Source: JAAXTT01 sp964530215 (lineage in GTDB: Bacteria > Bacillota > Desulfotomaculia > Desulfotomaculales > Desulfocucumaceae). From it: a DNA stretch of 18,551 bases. Position 1 is the stretch's first letter. The number at the start of each line of letters is the position of its first letter. Shown piece after piece: positions 6,810 to 14,753 of this stretch. The notes under the pieces were generated by a model. That model saw only the letters and a list, made by a program, of their open reading frames with translations. It searched no databases and was not told the DNA's origin. Position numbers and translations under genes: made by a program. The stretch covers positions 1 to 18,551 of the forward strand of contig CAZHAJ010000020.1 in assembly GCA_964530215.1 (NCBI GenBank), in the 5' to 3' direction.

Positions 6810-8651
6810 CTAGTCGGCCACCGAGGGAAATAGACTTAAATCTGTATGAGGCAAAAACAATGCGGCAGAATACTCATCCATAAAAATATTGCCCACCGAC
6901 AATTCGATATATGTCATTTTTCCCGCCAGCTCAGACATAAAGCGGTATGCTTCCTGGGACAGCAAGGACAAATGGGCACCTTTAATAGAGCTGTTACCCA
7001 CAAAGCTATACTTGTCTCTGTCCATATCCGGCAAAAGACCTATCTGAACCGCATCTTCCACGTTAAGGTAATTGCCAAACCCCCCGGCAATTATCACCGC
7101 TTCAATGGCATCTCCGGTTAATTCCACCATCTTTAACATAGATTGAATACCGGCATAAACAGCTCCCTTTGAGCGAATCAAGTTTTTAATATCTGATTCG
7201 GTAATATATACATCCTGACCATTGCCGGACTCTACCGCGTAAGACAAAATATATCGGGGCTCACCATCTACCTCTTCAATTCTCTTATTGTTAATGCTGT
7301 TGAACTTTCCCGTACGGTCTATAATACCCGCCAGCCGCATTTGAGCCATCAAATCTATCAGCCCTGAACCACAAATACCCACCGGTGGGGTATTACCCAC
7401 CACAGAAAGAGCTACATCCAGAGTATCAGGATCTATCTTTACCTTTTCAATAGCCCCGGACATGGCCCTCATTCCATAGGTGATACCGCCACCTTCAAAG
7501 GAAGGACCCGCCGAACAGGCGCAAGTTACCAGCCAGTCTTGATTTCCCAACACCATTTCTCCGTTGGTACCTATATCAATAAACAGCACCAGATCCTCTT
7601 TTTTGTGAATCCCTGTATATAAAACTCCGGAAACGATATCTCCCCCCACATAACTAGCCACCGAAGGACACATCAACAGATATCCTTCAGGGTTGATGGC
7701 AAGTCCCAAATCCTTTGCTTTAATGGGAGGAAAATTTGTTGCTGCCGGAATATAGGGCTCCAATCTCAAATATTTTGGCGAAATTCCCAAGAATAACTGT
7801 GTCATGGTGGTATTGCCTGCTGCCACAATGACCGCCACATCTTTACTGTCCAAAGAGTTTCTTTTTAACATTTCTCTGGTAAGACTATTTACCGACTTTA
7901 CAACAACAGTCTGAAGCTGCTTTAAACCCTGCTCCTCTTCATCGGTATGAATAATCCTGCTGATTACATCGTCCCCGTATTGTGATTGTTTGTTATAGGT
8001 ACCTGCCCTATCCACCACTTTTCCGTCCACCAGATCTATGAGATATACTGCCAGTGTAGTGGTACCTATATCCAGCGCTATTCCATAGGGTGGATCTTCA
8101 TGATGTCCGCCCTCAATATTAACCATTTCCAGCAGGCTGCCCAGCATAAATAAGGTGATAGTAACCTTCCAGTCATTATCCCGCAGCAGTTGACCGATAT
8201 GAGACATATTGGCCAAATTAAACATAATATCACTGCAATTTATATTTCTTAAATTCAGCTCTTTTTTAATTTCCCTAACCAGCATAGTAAGATCGCTGGT
8301 GTTATCCTCCAAAGTGGGTTCGCTGATGGTTATCTTTAAATTCTTAACAATAGGATTGAAATTAAAATCCCCTAATAAATCTAGGATACCCTCTTGCTCA
8401 TCCACCAGCACCTTGTGCTCAGATAAACGAGACTGCTGGGGAACGGTTACCTCCATGTCCCCATTTACAAAAGTCTGACAGGCCAGCACCGTTTCACCAG
8501 AGACTTCAACTTTACAATTGCCGCAAGAACCAACTCCGCCGCAGCTGCTCTTAATCTGTATATCACAATCTCCCGCAGCATCCAATATTGAAGTGCCTTC
8601 GGAAACTTTTATCTCTTTATTATCAGGTAAAAACTTAACTGTATAATCCAT
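6810..8651 (-). CDS. ASKHA-domain 2Fe-2S protein, RACo-like corrinoid protein activator
   Basis: Cytoplasmic redox ATPase of 613 aa resembling RACo, which reductively reactivates corrinoid proteins of methyl-transfer pathways at the cost of ATP. A plant-type 2Fe-2S domain spans residues 1-75, with ligands Cys37, Cys43, Cys46 and Cys58 (CX5CX2CX11C). A linker region of about 80-185 follows. The ASKHA ATPase/DUF4445 part runs from 188 to the end, with phosphate motifs at ALDIGTTTLAVY (192-203), VAAGNTTM (276-283) and FIDIGTNGEM (357-366), then CSAGPSFEGGGITYG. GAGGAG lies four bases before ATG 8651, and a 29-bp palindrome is just upstream. A terminator follows at 6604-6639. It stands alone: no corrinoid protein, methyltransferase or acetyl-CoA synthase gene is next to it, so its partner is unknown. 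Confidence 0.9.
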   Translation of the reverse strand: MDYTVKFLPDNKEIKVSEGTSILDAAGDCDIQIKSSCGGVGSCGNCKVEVSGETVLACQTFVNGDMEVTVPQQSRLSEHKVLVDEQEGILDLLGDFNFNPIVKNLKITISEPTLEDNTSDLTMLVREIKKELNLRNINCSDIMFNLANMSHIGQLLRDNDWKVTITLFMLGSLLEMVNIEGGHHEDPPYGIALDIGTTTLAVYLIDLVDGKVVDRAGTYNKQSQYGDDVISRIIHTDEEEQGLKQLQTVVVKSVNSLTREMLKRNSLDSKDVAVIVAAGNTTMTQLFLGISPKYLRLEPYIPAATNFPPIKAKDLGLAINPEGYLLMCPSVASYVGGDIVSGVLYTGIHKKEDLVLFIDIGTNGEMVLGNQDWLVTCACSAGPSFEGGGITYGMRAMSGAIEKVKIDPDTLDVALSVVGNTPPVGICGSGLIDLMAQMRLAGIIDRTGKFNSINNKRIEEVDGEPRYILSYAVESGNGQDVYITESDIKNLIRSKGAVYAGIQSMLKMVELTGDAIEAVIIAGGFGNYLNVEDAVQIGLLPDMDRDKYSFVGNSSIKGAHLSLLSQEAYRFMSELAGKMTYIELSVGNIFMDEYSAALFLPHTDLSLFPSVAD

Positions 8652-8665
8652 AGTTCATCTCCTCA

Positions 8666-8694
8666 AATCTTTGAATGCAGTGCATTCAAAGATT
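8666..8694. promoter_or_regulatory. 29-bp perfect palindrome, probable operator or 5'-UTR hairpin
   Basis: Two 14-bp arms (AATCTTTGAATGCA at 8666-8679 and its exact complement at 8681-8694) surround one central base. On the minus strand it ends immediately before the GAGGAG ribosome site of the RACo-like gene. Perfect symmetry and location suggest a dimeric repressor site or an RNA hairpin controlling translation. There is no T-tract next to it, so it is not a terminator. Confidence 0.7.
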
Positions 8695-8809
8695 AAGATT
8701 TACTAGGTATGGCAACGCTTCCTTATAGCATACCAAAAAATAGCTTAACCAACTACAGATATAGTAAAATAATATTATTGCAGCTGATAAAATATTAGCA
8801 GTAACGGCA

Positions 8810-9100
8810 ATGGAAAGCGGCATGCATATGTCTTATACTTATATCCTAAAATGCTCCGACGGTAGCTTTTATACAGGGTGGACAAATTGTCTGGAAGAAC
8901 GACTGACAACCCATAACAAAGGAAAAGGCGCCCGGTATACAAAGGGACGCCTGCCTGTAGTGTTGGTTTATTGGGAGTTGTGTTCTGACAGAAACGAAGC
9001 TCAACGCCGGGAAGCAGCCATTAAAAAGCTAACTAAAGGAGAAAAAGAGGAACTAATTAAAGATTTTCTTCTAAACAGCAATTTGCACAGTCCTCTATAA
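8810..9100 (+). CDS. GIY-YIG nuclease-superfamily protein (YhbQ/YazA, UPF0213 type)
   Basis: Small stand-alone GIY-YIG domain protein of at most 96 aa, the usual size for the YhbQ/YazA group, whose cellular role is poorly defined and probably concerns DNA processing. The core reads YTYILKCSDGSFYTGWTN, which supplies the GIY- and YIG-equivalent strands. The conserved arginine follows in LEERLTTHNKGKGARYTKGRLP and the metal-binding glutamate in RREAAIKKL. The start is uncertain: ATG 8810 matches the usual N-terminal length of the family but has no clear ribosome site, while ATG 8822 or 8828 could use the GGAAAG at 8812-8817. Its last 44 bases overlap the 3' end of the convergent diguanylate cyclase gene. 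It is the only plus-strand gene in the right three quarters of the window. Confidence 0.88.
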   Translation: MESGMHMSYTYILKCSDGSFYTGWTNCLEERLTTHNKGKGARYTKGRLPVVLVYWELCSDRNEAQRREAAIKKLTKGEKEELIKDFLLNSNLHSPL

Positions 9101-10253
9101 AGCTCACTTGGTTTCTGCCTCCATTCTTGGCCTGATATAGTGCCTTATCGGCACAATCAACTAGAGTGGAAGGAGGTTGATCCTCTCTGGGAACTATGGA
9201 AGCTGCCCCCAAAGACAGAGTAACATGGTCGCTGACTTTAGAGTCAATATGCTCAATATTTTTGGATATTATCTCTAAGCGAATTTTTTCTGCGATGGCC
9301 AAAGCACCCCCTAAGTCTGTCTCGGGCAGCACCACGACAAACTCTTCCCCACCATAGCGGGCCACCAAATCTGCGGGTCTTTTTAAGGTTTCTGAAATTG
9401 TGACCGCCACCTCTTTAAGGCAATCATCCCCCGCCAGATGTCCATAAGTATCATTGTAAATCTTAAAATGGTCGATATCACACATTATTACGGCAAGACT
9501 GCTTCGCTCTCTAAGTGCTCTTTTCCATTCCCGAGAGTAGTATTCGTCAAAGTTTCGGCGATTGGGTATGCCTGTGAGTCCGTCAATTGCCGATAAACGA
9601 TTGAGCTGCTCATTCAATTCTTCCAGCTTAGTCTTTTCTTCAATAATTTCGCACATCATGGGCCTGAAAACAAAGATTGCTATCAGCAGCAACACAAAAA
9701 GACCTGAGATTAGCGTTGCGGTTTGAGCCATTTGCAGCAGCCTCATTTTATCTTCGTTAAGTAATTGATGCTCCCTCACTATAGAGTTTAGACTTATCAG
9801 CAGATCCCCGACGGCAACATTAACTACATACCTAAGATGCGGATTTTGATAGGTAAGTTTTTCATCCGGTTCATTTGCCAACGCCCTGGTTTCCGAATAA
9901 AAACCTTTTAAATGACTTTCTACAAATTTTTGACTGGGAAGCACCTCTCTGCCGCCTTGCTCTTGCATAAGCTCACGGGAAATGCTTTCCATATCGGCAA
10001 CGTTTCTCAACAACCGGGCTCTAATTTTTTCCCTTGCCGTCGGGTTGTTTTCATTAACCAGTTGCACACTCAGCAGGGCAACCCTTTGGGAAAACATCCT
10101 CTGCCTACCGCTTAAGTTTATCATGGATGCGTCGTCCTGGCTGTTGTCAATCAACATATTGGTTAGACCATAAGATAATATTAACAGCCCGCCAATTAAA
10201 CTGAGGGCAAATATATATTTAATCGTCAAAGCCCTTAGAGAAATATTGGACAT
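9057..10253 (-). CDS. Membrane diguanylate cyclase with PilJ-type sensor
   Basis: Makes cyclic di-GMP from two GTP at the membrane; 398 aa. Numbering is from ATG 10253. TM1 spans about 13-36. A helical extracytoplasmic PilJ-type sensor carries NLSGRQRMFSQRV near 46-58, TM2 spans about 178-198, and a short coiled-coil linker leads into a GGDEF domain (about 220-385). The active site is GGEEF at 301-305, and an RxxD inhibitory site (RPAD) lies five residues before it, so the enzyme should be active and product-inhibited. GCAGGTGA precedes the ATG; an in-frame GTG at 10268 overlaps this site and is rejected. It is the last gene of the operon, 27 nt after the sensor-half chemoreceptor gene whose sensor has the same GRQRM signature. 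Its 3' end overlaps the GIY-YIG gene. Confidence 0.93.
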   Translation of the reverse strand: MSNISLRALTIKYIFALSLIGGLLILSYGLTNMLIDNSQDDASMINLSGRQRMFSQRVALLSVQLVNENNPTAREKIRARLLRNVADMESISRELMQEQGGREVLPSQKFVESHLKGFYSETRALANEPDEKLTYQNPHLRYVVNVAVGDLLISLNSIVREHQLLNEDKMRLLQMAQTATLISGLFVLLLIAIFVFRPMMCEIIEEKTKLEELNEQLNRLSAIDGLTGIPNRRNFDEYYSREWKRALRERSSLAVIMCDIDHFKIYNDTYGHLAGDDCLKEVAVTISETLKRPADLVARYGGEEFVVVLPETDLGGALAIAEKIRLEIISKNIEHIDSKVSDHVTLSLGAASIVPREDQPPSTLVDCADKALYQAKNGGRNQVSFIEDCANCCLEENL

Positions 10254-10280
10254 ACCGGTCACCTGCACATGTGAAATTGT

Positions 10281-10949
10281 TTAGGACAAATCACCGTCAG
10301 CAATTTTTGCTGCGGTATCACGCAGACTTACTATTGGCTTAATCACTTTTCTTTGCATGAAAACCAAGGTAAAAATCATGGCTATTAAGTATATCCCCAG
10401 ACCTATGTAGATCAAATTCATATATTTGGCTATCGTCATGGCACTGGCTGTTTCATACATTCCCGTCAAAGTGTCAAACTTTGTCAATATCTGCTTGGAC
10501 ACCTCATTTAGTTCATTAACATCAAAATCACCATTAGTCTGACTATCTATGGCTCCAGTATACAAAGGCTTAACCTGCTGCCAATATTGGGCGGCATCCT
10601 CCAGCATTCCGATAATTTCCTGGTTCTGGGAGGCCTTGAGAGTAACATCCCTGCCGCTTACCGTCAAATCCCCTCCGGACATTAATGCATCCAAAGACTG
10701 TTCAAATGTATTGATGGTATTTACCTGCTCCTGGGCATGTGACGAATCCTGACTGTATATAAAATTTAAAGTTTCCTTGGTCATTTTTTGGCTTAACATC
10801 CGCTGCCTGCCGGCAACATTTACACTGACAGCATCTTCCTGTTGCATACGGTTCATATCTATAACCAAATATACCTGTAACAGCATAATAACAACGATTA
10901 GACCCATGGGAAGCAAAACCTTCCATCTGATACTAAGCCCAGAAAACAT
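10281..10949 (-). CDS. Chemoreceptor sensor half: PilJ-type domain, two TM helices, half a HAMP
   Basis: A 222-aa protein that looks like the N-terminal half of a methyl-accepting chemotaxis protein. TM1 spans about 9-31. An extracytoplasmic helical sensor carries NVAGRQRMLSQKM (44-56), and TM2 spans about 177-198. HAMP helix 1 (KVIKPIVSLRDTAAKIADGDLS) then ends at a stop codon, exactly where the HAMP connector would begin. There is no signalling domain. AGGAGGG lies six bases before ATG 10949, so it is set up to be translated by itself. The matching C-terminal half is encoded upstream (10980-11846), 30 nt away, in reversed order relative to a normal receptor. It could bind that protein through its half HAMP, act alone, or be a remnant. 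The sensor type resembles the one in the downstream diguanylate cyclase. Confidence 0.9.
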   Translation of the reverse strand: MFSGLSIRWKVLLPMGLIVVIMLLQVYLVIDMNRMQQEDAVSVNVAGRQRMLSQKMTKETLNFIYSQDSSHAQEQVNTINTFEQSLDALMSGGDLTVSGRDVTLKASQNQEIIGMLEDAAQYWQQVKPLYTGAIDSQTNGDFDVNELNEVSKQILTKFDTLTGMYETASAMTIAKYMNLIYIGLGIYLIAMIFTLVFMQRKVIKPIVSLRDTAAKIADGDLS

Positions 10950-10979
10950 GCAAATCCCTCCTGATATTAAATATACGCA

Positions 10980-11846
10980 CTATACGATAAAGCGGGCTGC
11001 CATCTCTTCCAACTTCTTTGACATTTGAGAAAGACTGGTTATATTGGCAGAGGTCTCCTCCAGGGTAGCACTTTGCTCTTGGGTGGCTGCCGCAATATTT
11101 TGAACTGCTTCAGACACCTCGACGGTGGCTGCGGCAACATCGTTTACTTGTGTATCCACTTCCAATACTCCCGAAAGTATTTTCTCAAATGCTGTGGCTG
11201 CCTCTGCCGTTACCTTGATTCCTTTATCTGCTTCTGCTACCGTTGCCTTCATTAGATCAACAATTTCACCGATACTGCTTCTGATTTGATCGATTAGATA
11301 TCCTATCTCTTTGGTGGAGGTTGCGGACTGTTCGGAGAGCCTCCGAACCTCTTCAGCCACCACCGCAAAACCACGGCCATGATCGCCGGCCCGAGCTGCC
11401 TCAATGGCTGCATTTAGCGCCAGCAGGTTGGTTTGCTCGGCAATACCGGTAATCATACTTAAAATACCGTCAATTTGCTCTGAAGTTTCTGCAAATTTTA
11501 ACACTTTATCGGTGGCCTGAAGAGATATATTGTTGATGGTCTCTATCTGCTGACCCACCTGATCTAGGTTCTCTTTACCTATATTAGCCATATCTGCAGC
11601 ATTATTAGCTGTTGTTTTTACTGTTTGAACCCTGCTGGCCACCTCATCCATACTGGAAGAAATCTGCACCGAAGCACTGGCATTTTGTGTGGCACCTTGG
11701 GATATTTGCTCACTAATAGCCGAAAGCTGCCCTGCGGTATAGGAAGCTTCCTGAGCTTTTTCACTTAATTCTCCAATCAAATCACGGAGATTTATTTTCA
11801 TTTGCTGAAATGCTTGAATTAAACTGCCTATTTCATCCTGACGCAA
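10980..11846 (-). CDS. Chemoreceptor signalling half: HAMP helix 2 plus MCP cytoplasmic domain, no sensor or TM
   Basis: A 288-aa soluble protein beginning in the second helix of a HAMP domain (RQDEIGSLIQAFQQMKINLRDLI, residues 2-24), then the long antiparallel coiled coil of a chemoreceptor. The conserved CheA/CheW-binding tip is at 137-170 (EQTNLLALNAAIEAARAGDHGRGF, with AEEVRRL). There is no C-terminal CheR-tether pentapeptide. The start is TTG 11846, supported by TAAGGAG seven bases upstream. The frame upstream hits a stop within six codons and does not continue HAMP, so this is not a frameshifted longer gene. It is first in an operon with the sensor half and the diguanylate cyclase. It may reconstitute a receptor in trans with the sensor half, or act as a cytoplasmic receptor. 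No che genes are visible nearby. Confidence 0.92.
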   Translation of the reverse strand: MRQDEIGSLIQAFQQMKINLRDLIGELSEKAQEASYTAGQLSAISEQISQGATQNASASVQISSSMDEVASRVQTVKTTANNAADMANIGKENLDQVGQQIETINNISLQATDKVLKFAETSEQIDGILSMITGIAEQTNLLALNAAIEAARAGDHGRGFAVVAEEVRRLSEQSATSTKEIGYLIDQIRSSIGEIVDLMKATVAEADKGIKVTAEAATAFEKILSGVLEVDTQVNDVAAATVEVSEAVQNIAAATQEQSATLEETSANITSLSQMSKKLEEMAARFIV

Positions 11847-11960
11847 GAAATCACTCCTTACTTATTATTTATTAAATATAACTCCTCAACAATGTTTATC
11901 TAACATTCGTCAGTAACATGGAAAATCCTTCTATGATCCTTTTAAATAGACATAAATAGA

Positions 11961-11991
11961 TAAAAAAAGCCAATCCTATGCAGGATGGCTT
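11961..11991 (-). terminator. Rho-independent terminator of the propeller lipoprotein gene
   Basis: On the minus strand AAGCCATCCT (11991-11982) pairs with AGGATTGGCTT (11977-11967, one bulged base) around a 4-nt loop and runs into T-rich sequence at 11966-11962. It separates the lipoprotein gene, about 100 nt upstream, from the chemoreceptor operon. The 12000-12091 and 11862-11960 flanks show no gene. Confidence 0.85.
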
Positions 11992-12091
11992 AAAATATGC
12001 TATAAATCTACTTAACCCATAAATTCATGTTTTCCCAATTGCCAGCTATGTGACAATTATTGATTAGCTGAAAATATCAAATTAGTCTCTG

Positions 12092-13291
12092 TTATTCAAC
12101 CGGCAAAATATTTATTTTTAAGTTGGAAGATCCTTGATACTCCGGGGTTTCTGCCACAACTATATGCTTTGAATCCGGTGTCCACTGAGCTTTTGTTATA
12201 TAACGAAAATTATCGGTCAGTTCTTTAATATCGCTGCCGTCGTTACCCACCATATAAATTTTCCTGCCCTTTATTTCCTGGTCATAATAACCGTTCTCAC
12301 CGAACAAATAGACAAGTTTTTTACCATCGGGCGAGACAGAAAAAGCAAAATTATCCAGGTAGTCTTGGTGGATGGGTTTATCAACAATAAAGCTCCGCAT
12401 TTCCTGGCCCTCGGAATTAAACACAAAAACCTTTTCTTGTTTATATTTATATATCAGACCGCTCACCCGGTCTAAAGCTGTTGAAAATGCCATTCCCCGG
12501 TCATCTTGAATAAGCTCGTTAACCGTACCGTTATGGGTATTAAAAACAATCTCCCGGAACTCATCATCCCAACCCTTCACAATATAAAGGGTTTTACCCG
12601 GACTTATCCATGCTGCGGATCGATATTTACCCTCTTCATGTCCAGGCAAAGGGGTGATTTCCTCCGTTTCAACGTCAACTTTTGCCAATCCCTGCAACTG
12701 TCCTGCTCCGTCCGAAAGGGTGACACCTAAGTCATTAAAGTAAAACAAACTTTTGCCATCTGGGTACCAGACAGGATGCCAATCCCCTTTTTTGTCTGTA
12801 ACTTGTTTTCTGCTACCGGTATCAGTTTCCACAATGAATATTCCTTGCTGCTGAACTGCATAGGCAATTTGCTGCCCGTCCGGACTGACAGTCCCAAAGA
12901 AGCTGTTATCGGCTAGCTTTATGGATTCCTTGGAAAGTGTTTTTGCAGCAAAAAGTTGGTTCTTTTTACGATACAGTATTTTTTGACTGTCGGGGAACCA
13001 CTCCAAAATCTGAATGTCTTCATCTTTATCCAAGGATATGACTTCACCGGAATACAAGTCCGCTATCAACAGTTGGAACTCAAGTGTCTCGATACTTTCC
13101 GGAGAATCTTCCACTGCACCAAAAGCTGCAAATCTACCGTCTGGAGAGATAAACAGCTCGTCACGGTTTACCATCCCCACATTGTATCCCTTAGCGGATA
13201 CATCTATCTCCCGCTGATAGCTCTTCTCACCGTTACAACCCATGGATAGAATTAAAATACCAATAACCAATATCATTCCTAATTTATTCAT
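12092..13291 (-). CDS. Lipoprotein with TolB/PD40-like beta-propeller repeats
   Basis: Exported protein of 399 aa. A signal peptide with a lipobox-like LSMGC predicts lipidation at Cys19; the serine at -3 is slightly atypical. The rest is a six-bladed propeller of the WD40-like/PD40 type. Repeats are recognisable as ISPDGRFAAF, WFPDSQKILY, VSPDGQQIAY, WYPDGKSLFY, VSPDGKKLVY and WTPDSKHIVV. Such domains usually bind proteins or ligands at the cell surface. No catalytic domain is fused, so it is not a peptidase of the DPP/TolB-fusion type. GAGGAG lies eight bases before ATG 13291 and directly abuts the T-tract of the terminator behind the upstream gene, so expression may rely on read-through. 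Precise function unknown. Confidence 0.85.
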   Translation of the reverse strand: MNKLGMILVIGILILSMGCNGEKSYQREIDVSAKGYNVGMVNRDELFISPDGRFAAFGAVEDSPESIETLEFQLLIADLYSGEVISLDKDEDIQILEWFPDSQKILYRKKNQLFAAKTLSKESIKLADNSFFGTVSPDGQQIAYAVQQQGIFIVETDTGSRKQVTDKKGDWHPVWYPDGKSLFYFNDLGVTLSDGAGQLQGLAKVDVETEEITPLPGHEEGKYRSAAWISPGKTLYIVKGWDDEFREIVFNTHNGTVNELIQDDRGMAFSTALDRVSGLIYKYKQEKVFVFNSEGQEMRSFIVDKPIHQDYLDNFAFSVSPDGKKLVYLFGENGYYDQEIKGRKIYMVGNDGSDIKELTDNFRYITKAQWTPDSKHIVVAETPEYQGSSNLKINILPVE

Positions 13292-13305
13292 ATTTGCATC
13301 TCCTC

Positions 13306-13342
13306 AAAAAAGGCTGCTGATTTAATCCAATCAGCAGCCTTT
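13306..13342 (-). terminator. Rho-independent terminator between secreted-protein and lipoprotein genes
   Basis: A perfect 13-bp stem (13330-13342 with 13309-13321) and an 8-nt loop end in a T-run on the minus strand, with the outer A-T pairs part of that run. The T-run is followed without any gap by the GAGGAG ribosome site of the lipoprotein gene. It could act as a simple terminator or as an attenuator for the lipoprotein. Confidence 0.9.
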
Positions 13343-13357
13343 AACATTATCCATATA

Positions 13358-14656
13358 CTATTGGACTGTCATCGGTATTGCATTGCTTATATCGGGAGCA
13401 GCAAAGGCTTCCCCTATCTCACTAATCCAGATTTCACCCTGCATTACCATATTCATTTCAATTTCTTCGGGGATTTCTCCGCCGGATTCTGCAGCTTCCC
13501 CTGAGGGCATGTCACCGGCAAAATCCGAAGGATTCATAGCAAGGTTAAGCTTAAGATCCATCTTAATCATATCACTTACCAAGGTTTCTTTGTTAATATA
13601 GGCTGTACAGAAATAATCCAGAGACATTTTTTCCATAATCTGCTGCATGATTCCCTGGATATCCTCGGTACCGGTATCATCAGAAACCGCTACTCCAGAC
13701 ATCATCTGCTCCATTAGTTGTTGATAGCTTTCACGAAATTTATTGGGATCCAAGGTGGAATTGACGGTGTAATACTCCTTACCGTCCATGGTGACGTCAT
13801 TCCCGTAGTTTACAAGCATTCCCAGGTCCTTCATCTGCTGCACTGCCTTTATGGGGTCGGACTGAATATCCTGCTGCTCTCTCCAAAATTCCACCGGAAT
13901 ATTCATATCCTGGACCATCCACTCCTGTTCAGGAGATTTTACATACATATGCTCCTCGGTCATGTAAGTCTCCATCACGGATTCCGGCATATCTACACCT
14001 TCCATGGGTAATACGGTAACTTTCATATATATTTTCATGGGATTATTCTGGTATCGGGCATAAATGTTGGTATTCATATTCATTGGAAGCTGTTCGGATT
14101 TGCTGCCATCAACAATTGCATCCACTGTGGTGCTTATATCACCGTTCATCGAATAAGTATTGATATCTGCAATGACTTGGTTTGACTTGGCCAACAGCTC
14201 AATAGCTGAAGTACCGTCCCTTACCTCATCTCTGCTTAATAAAACCAACTGCTGCTGATTATCCCAGTCAACATTAAAACCAAAGGCTTCCCCTGCAAAA
14301 CGCAAGGGCACCATCACATCTTGCTCCCTTAACACAGGAGCTGCAGGCATAGGCACCGCTTTACCATTGAGCAAGGCTTCCCTTTGACCCAACTCCAAAA
14401 CCAATACAGTGTCACCGCCCACTATTTCTATTACTTCAGCAGTAACACGGTTCACATCAGTTCCGGAAAAACGGCTGAAGGATTCCAGCGGTACAAAACT
14501 AACTCCGTTTTCTTGATACAACCCAGAAAAATTAACGAAATCACCGTTTACATTTAAGTTAACTTTATCCTGAGCCATAGCGGGAATTGCTGTGGCTGCC
14601 AGGAGCAGCAAAGCCAATGAAAGAGTCCAAACTTTATTAAAAACAGGTCTCTTCAA
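13358..14656 (-). CDS. Secreted protein: copper-amine-oxidase-N-like domain plus LolA-like (DUF6612-type) domain
   Basis: Exported protein of 432 aa from TTG 14656. That start is chosen because AAGGGGG lies ten bases upstream and a normal signal peptide then follows (basic KRPVFNK, hydrophobic SLALLLLAATAIPAMAQ). A longer frame reaches back into ung but lacks a ribosome site. Residues about 30-145 are a copper-amine-oxidase-N-like domain (VSFVPLESFSRFSG and VMVPLRFAGEAFGFNVDWD), a surface stalk also found at the end of CtpA in this window. The remainder (from about 155) has the alternating strands and methionine-rich acidic text of DUF6612/LppX-LolA-like lipoproteins, which may carry hydrophobic ligands; this assignment is less sure. 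A terminator follows at once. The 97 bases between ung and this gene show only AT-rich sequence with possible promoter boxes. Confidence 0.8.
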   Translation of the reverse strand: MKRPVFNKVWTLSLALLLLAATAIPAMAQDKVNLNVNGDFVNFSGLYQENGVSFVPLESFSRFSGTDVNRVTAEVIEIVGGDTVLVLELGQREALLNGKAVPMPAAPVLREQDVMVPLRFAGEAFGFNVDWDNQQQLVLLSRDEVRDGTSAIELLAKSNQVIADINTYSMNGDISTTVDAIVDGSKSEQLPMNMNTNIYARYQNNPMKIYMKVTVLPMEGVDMPESVMETYMTEEHMYVKSPEQEWMVQDMNIPVEFWREQQDIQSDPIKAVQQMKDLGMLVNYGNDVTMDGKEYYTVNSTLDPNKFRESYQQLMEQMMSGVAVSDDTGTEDIQGIMQQIMEKMSLDYFCTAYINKETLVSDMIKMDLKLNLAMNPSDFAGDMPSGEAAESGGEIPEEIEMNMVMQGEIWISEIGEAFAAPDISNAIPMTVQ

Positions 14657-14753
14657 GTAAAATTTACCCCCTTTGTTATTTATTATCAAACAAATAAAAA
14701 GCTGACTAACTATATATATAGACGAAACAACTTTAAAAATGTTCCCGGGTTGT

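Noticed and set aside
10281..11846. Single chemoreceptor gene broken by a frameshift
   Set aside because: The N-terminal half is downstream of the C-terminal half, so no frameshift can restore one gene; each half has its own ribosome site.
11847..11960. Cyclic di-GMP riboswitch before the chemoreceptor operon
   Set aside because: The conserved GEMM core could not be recognised; only AT-rich sequence and a 7-codon frame.
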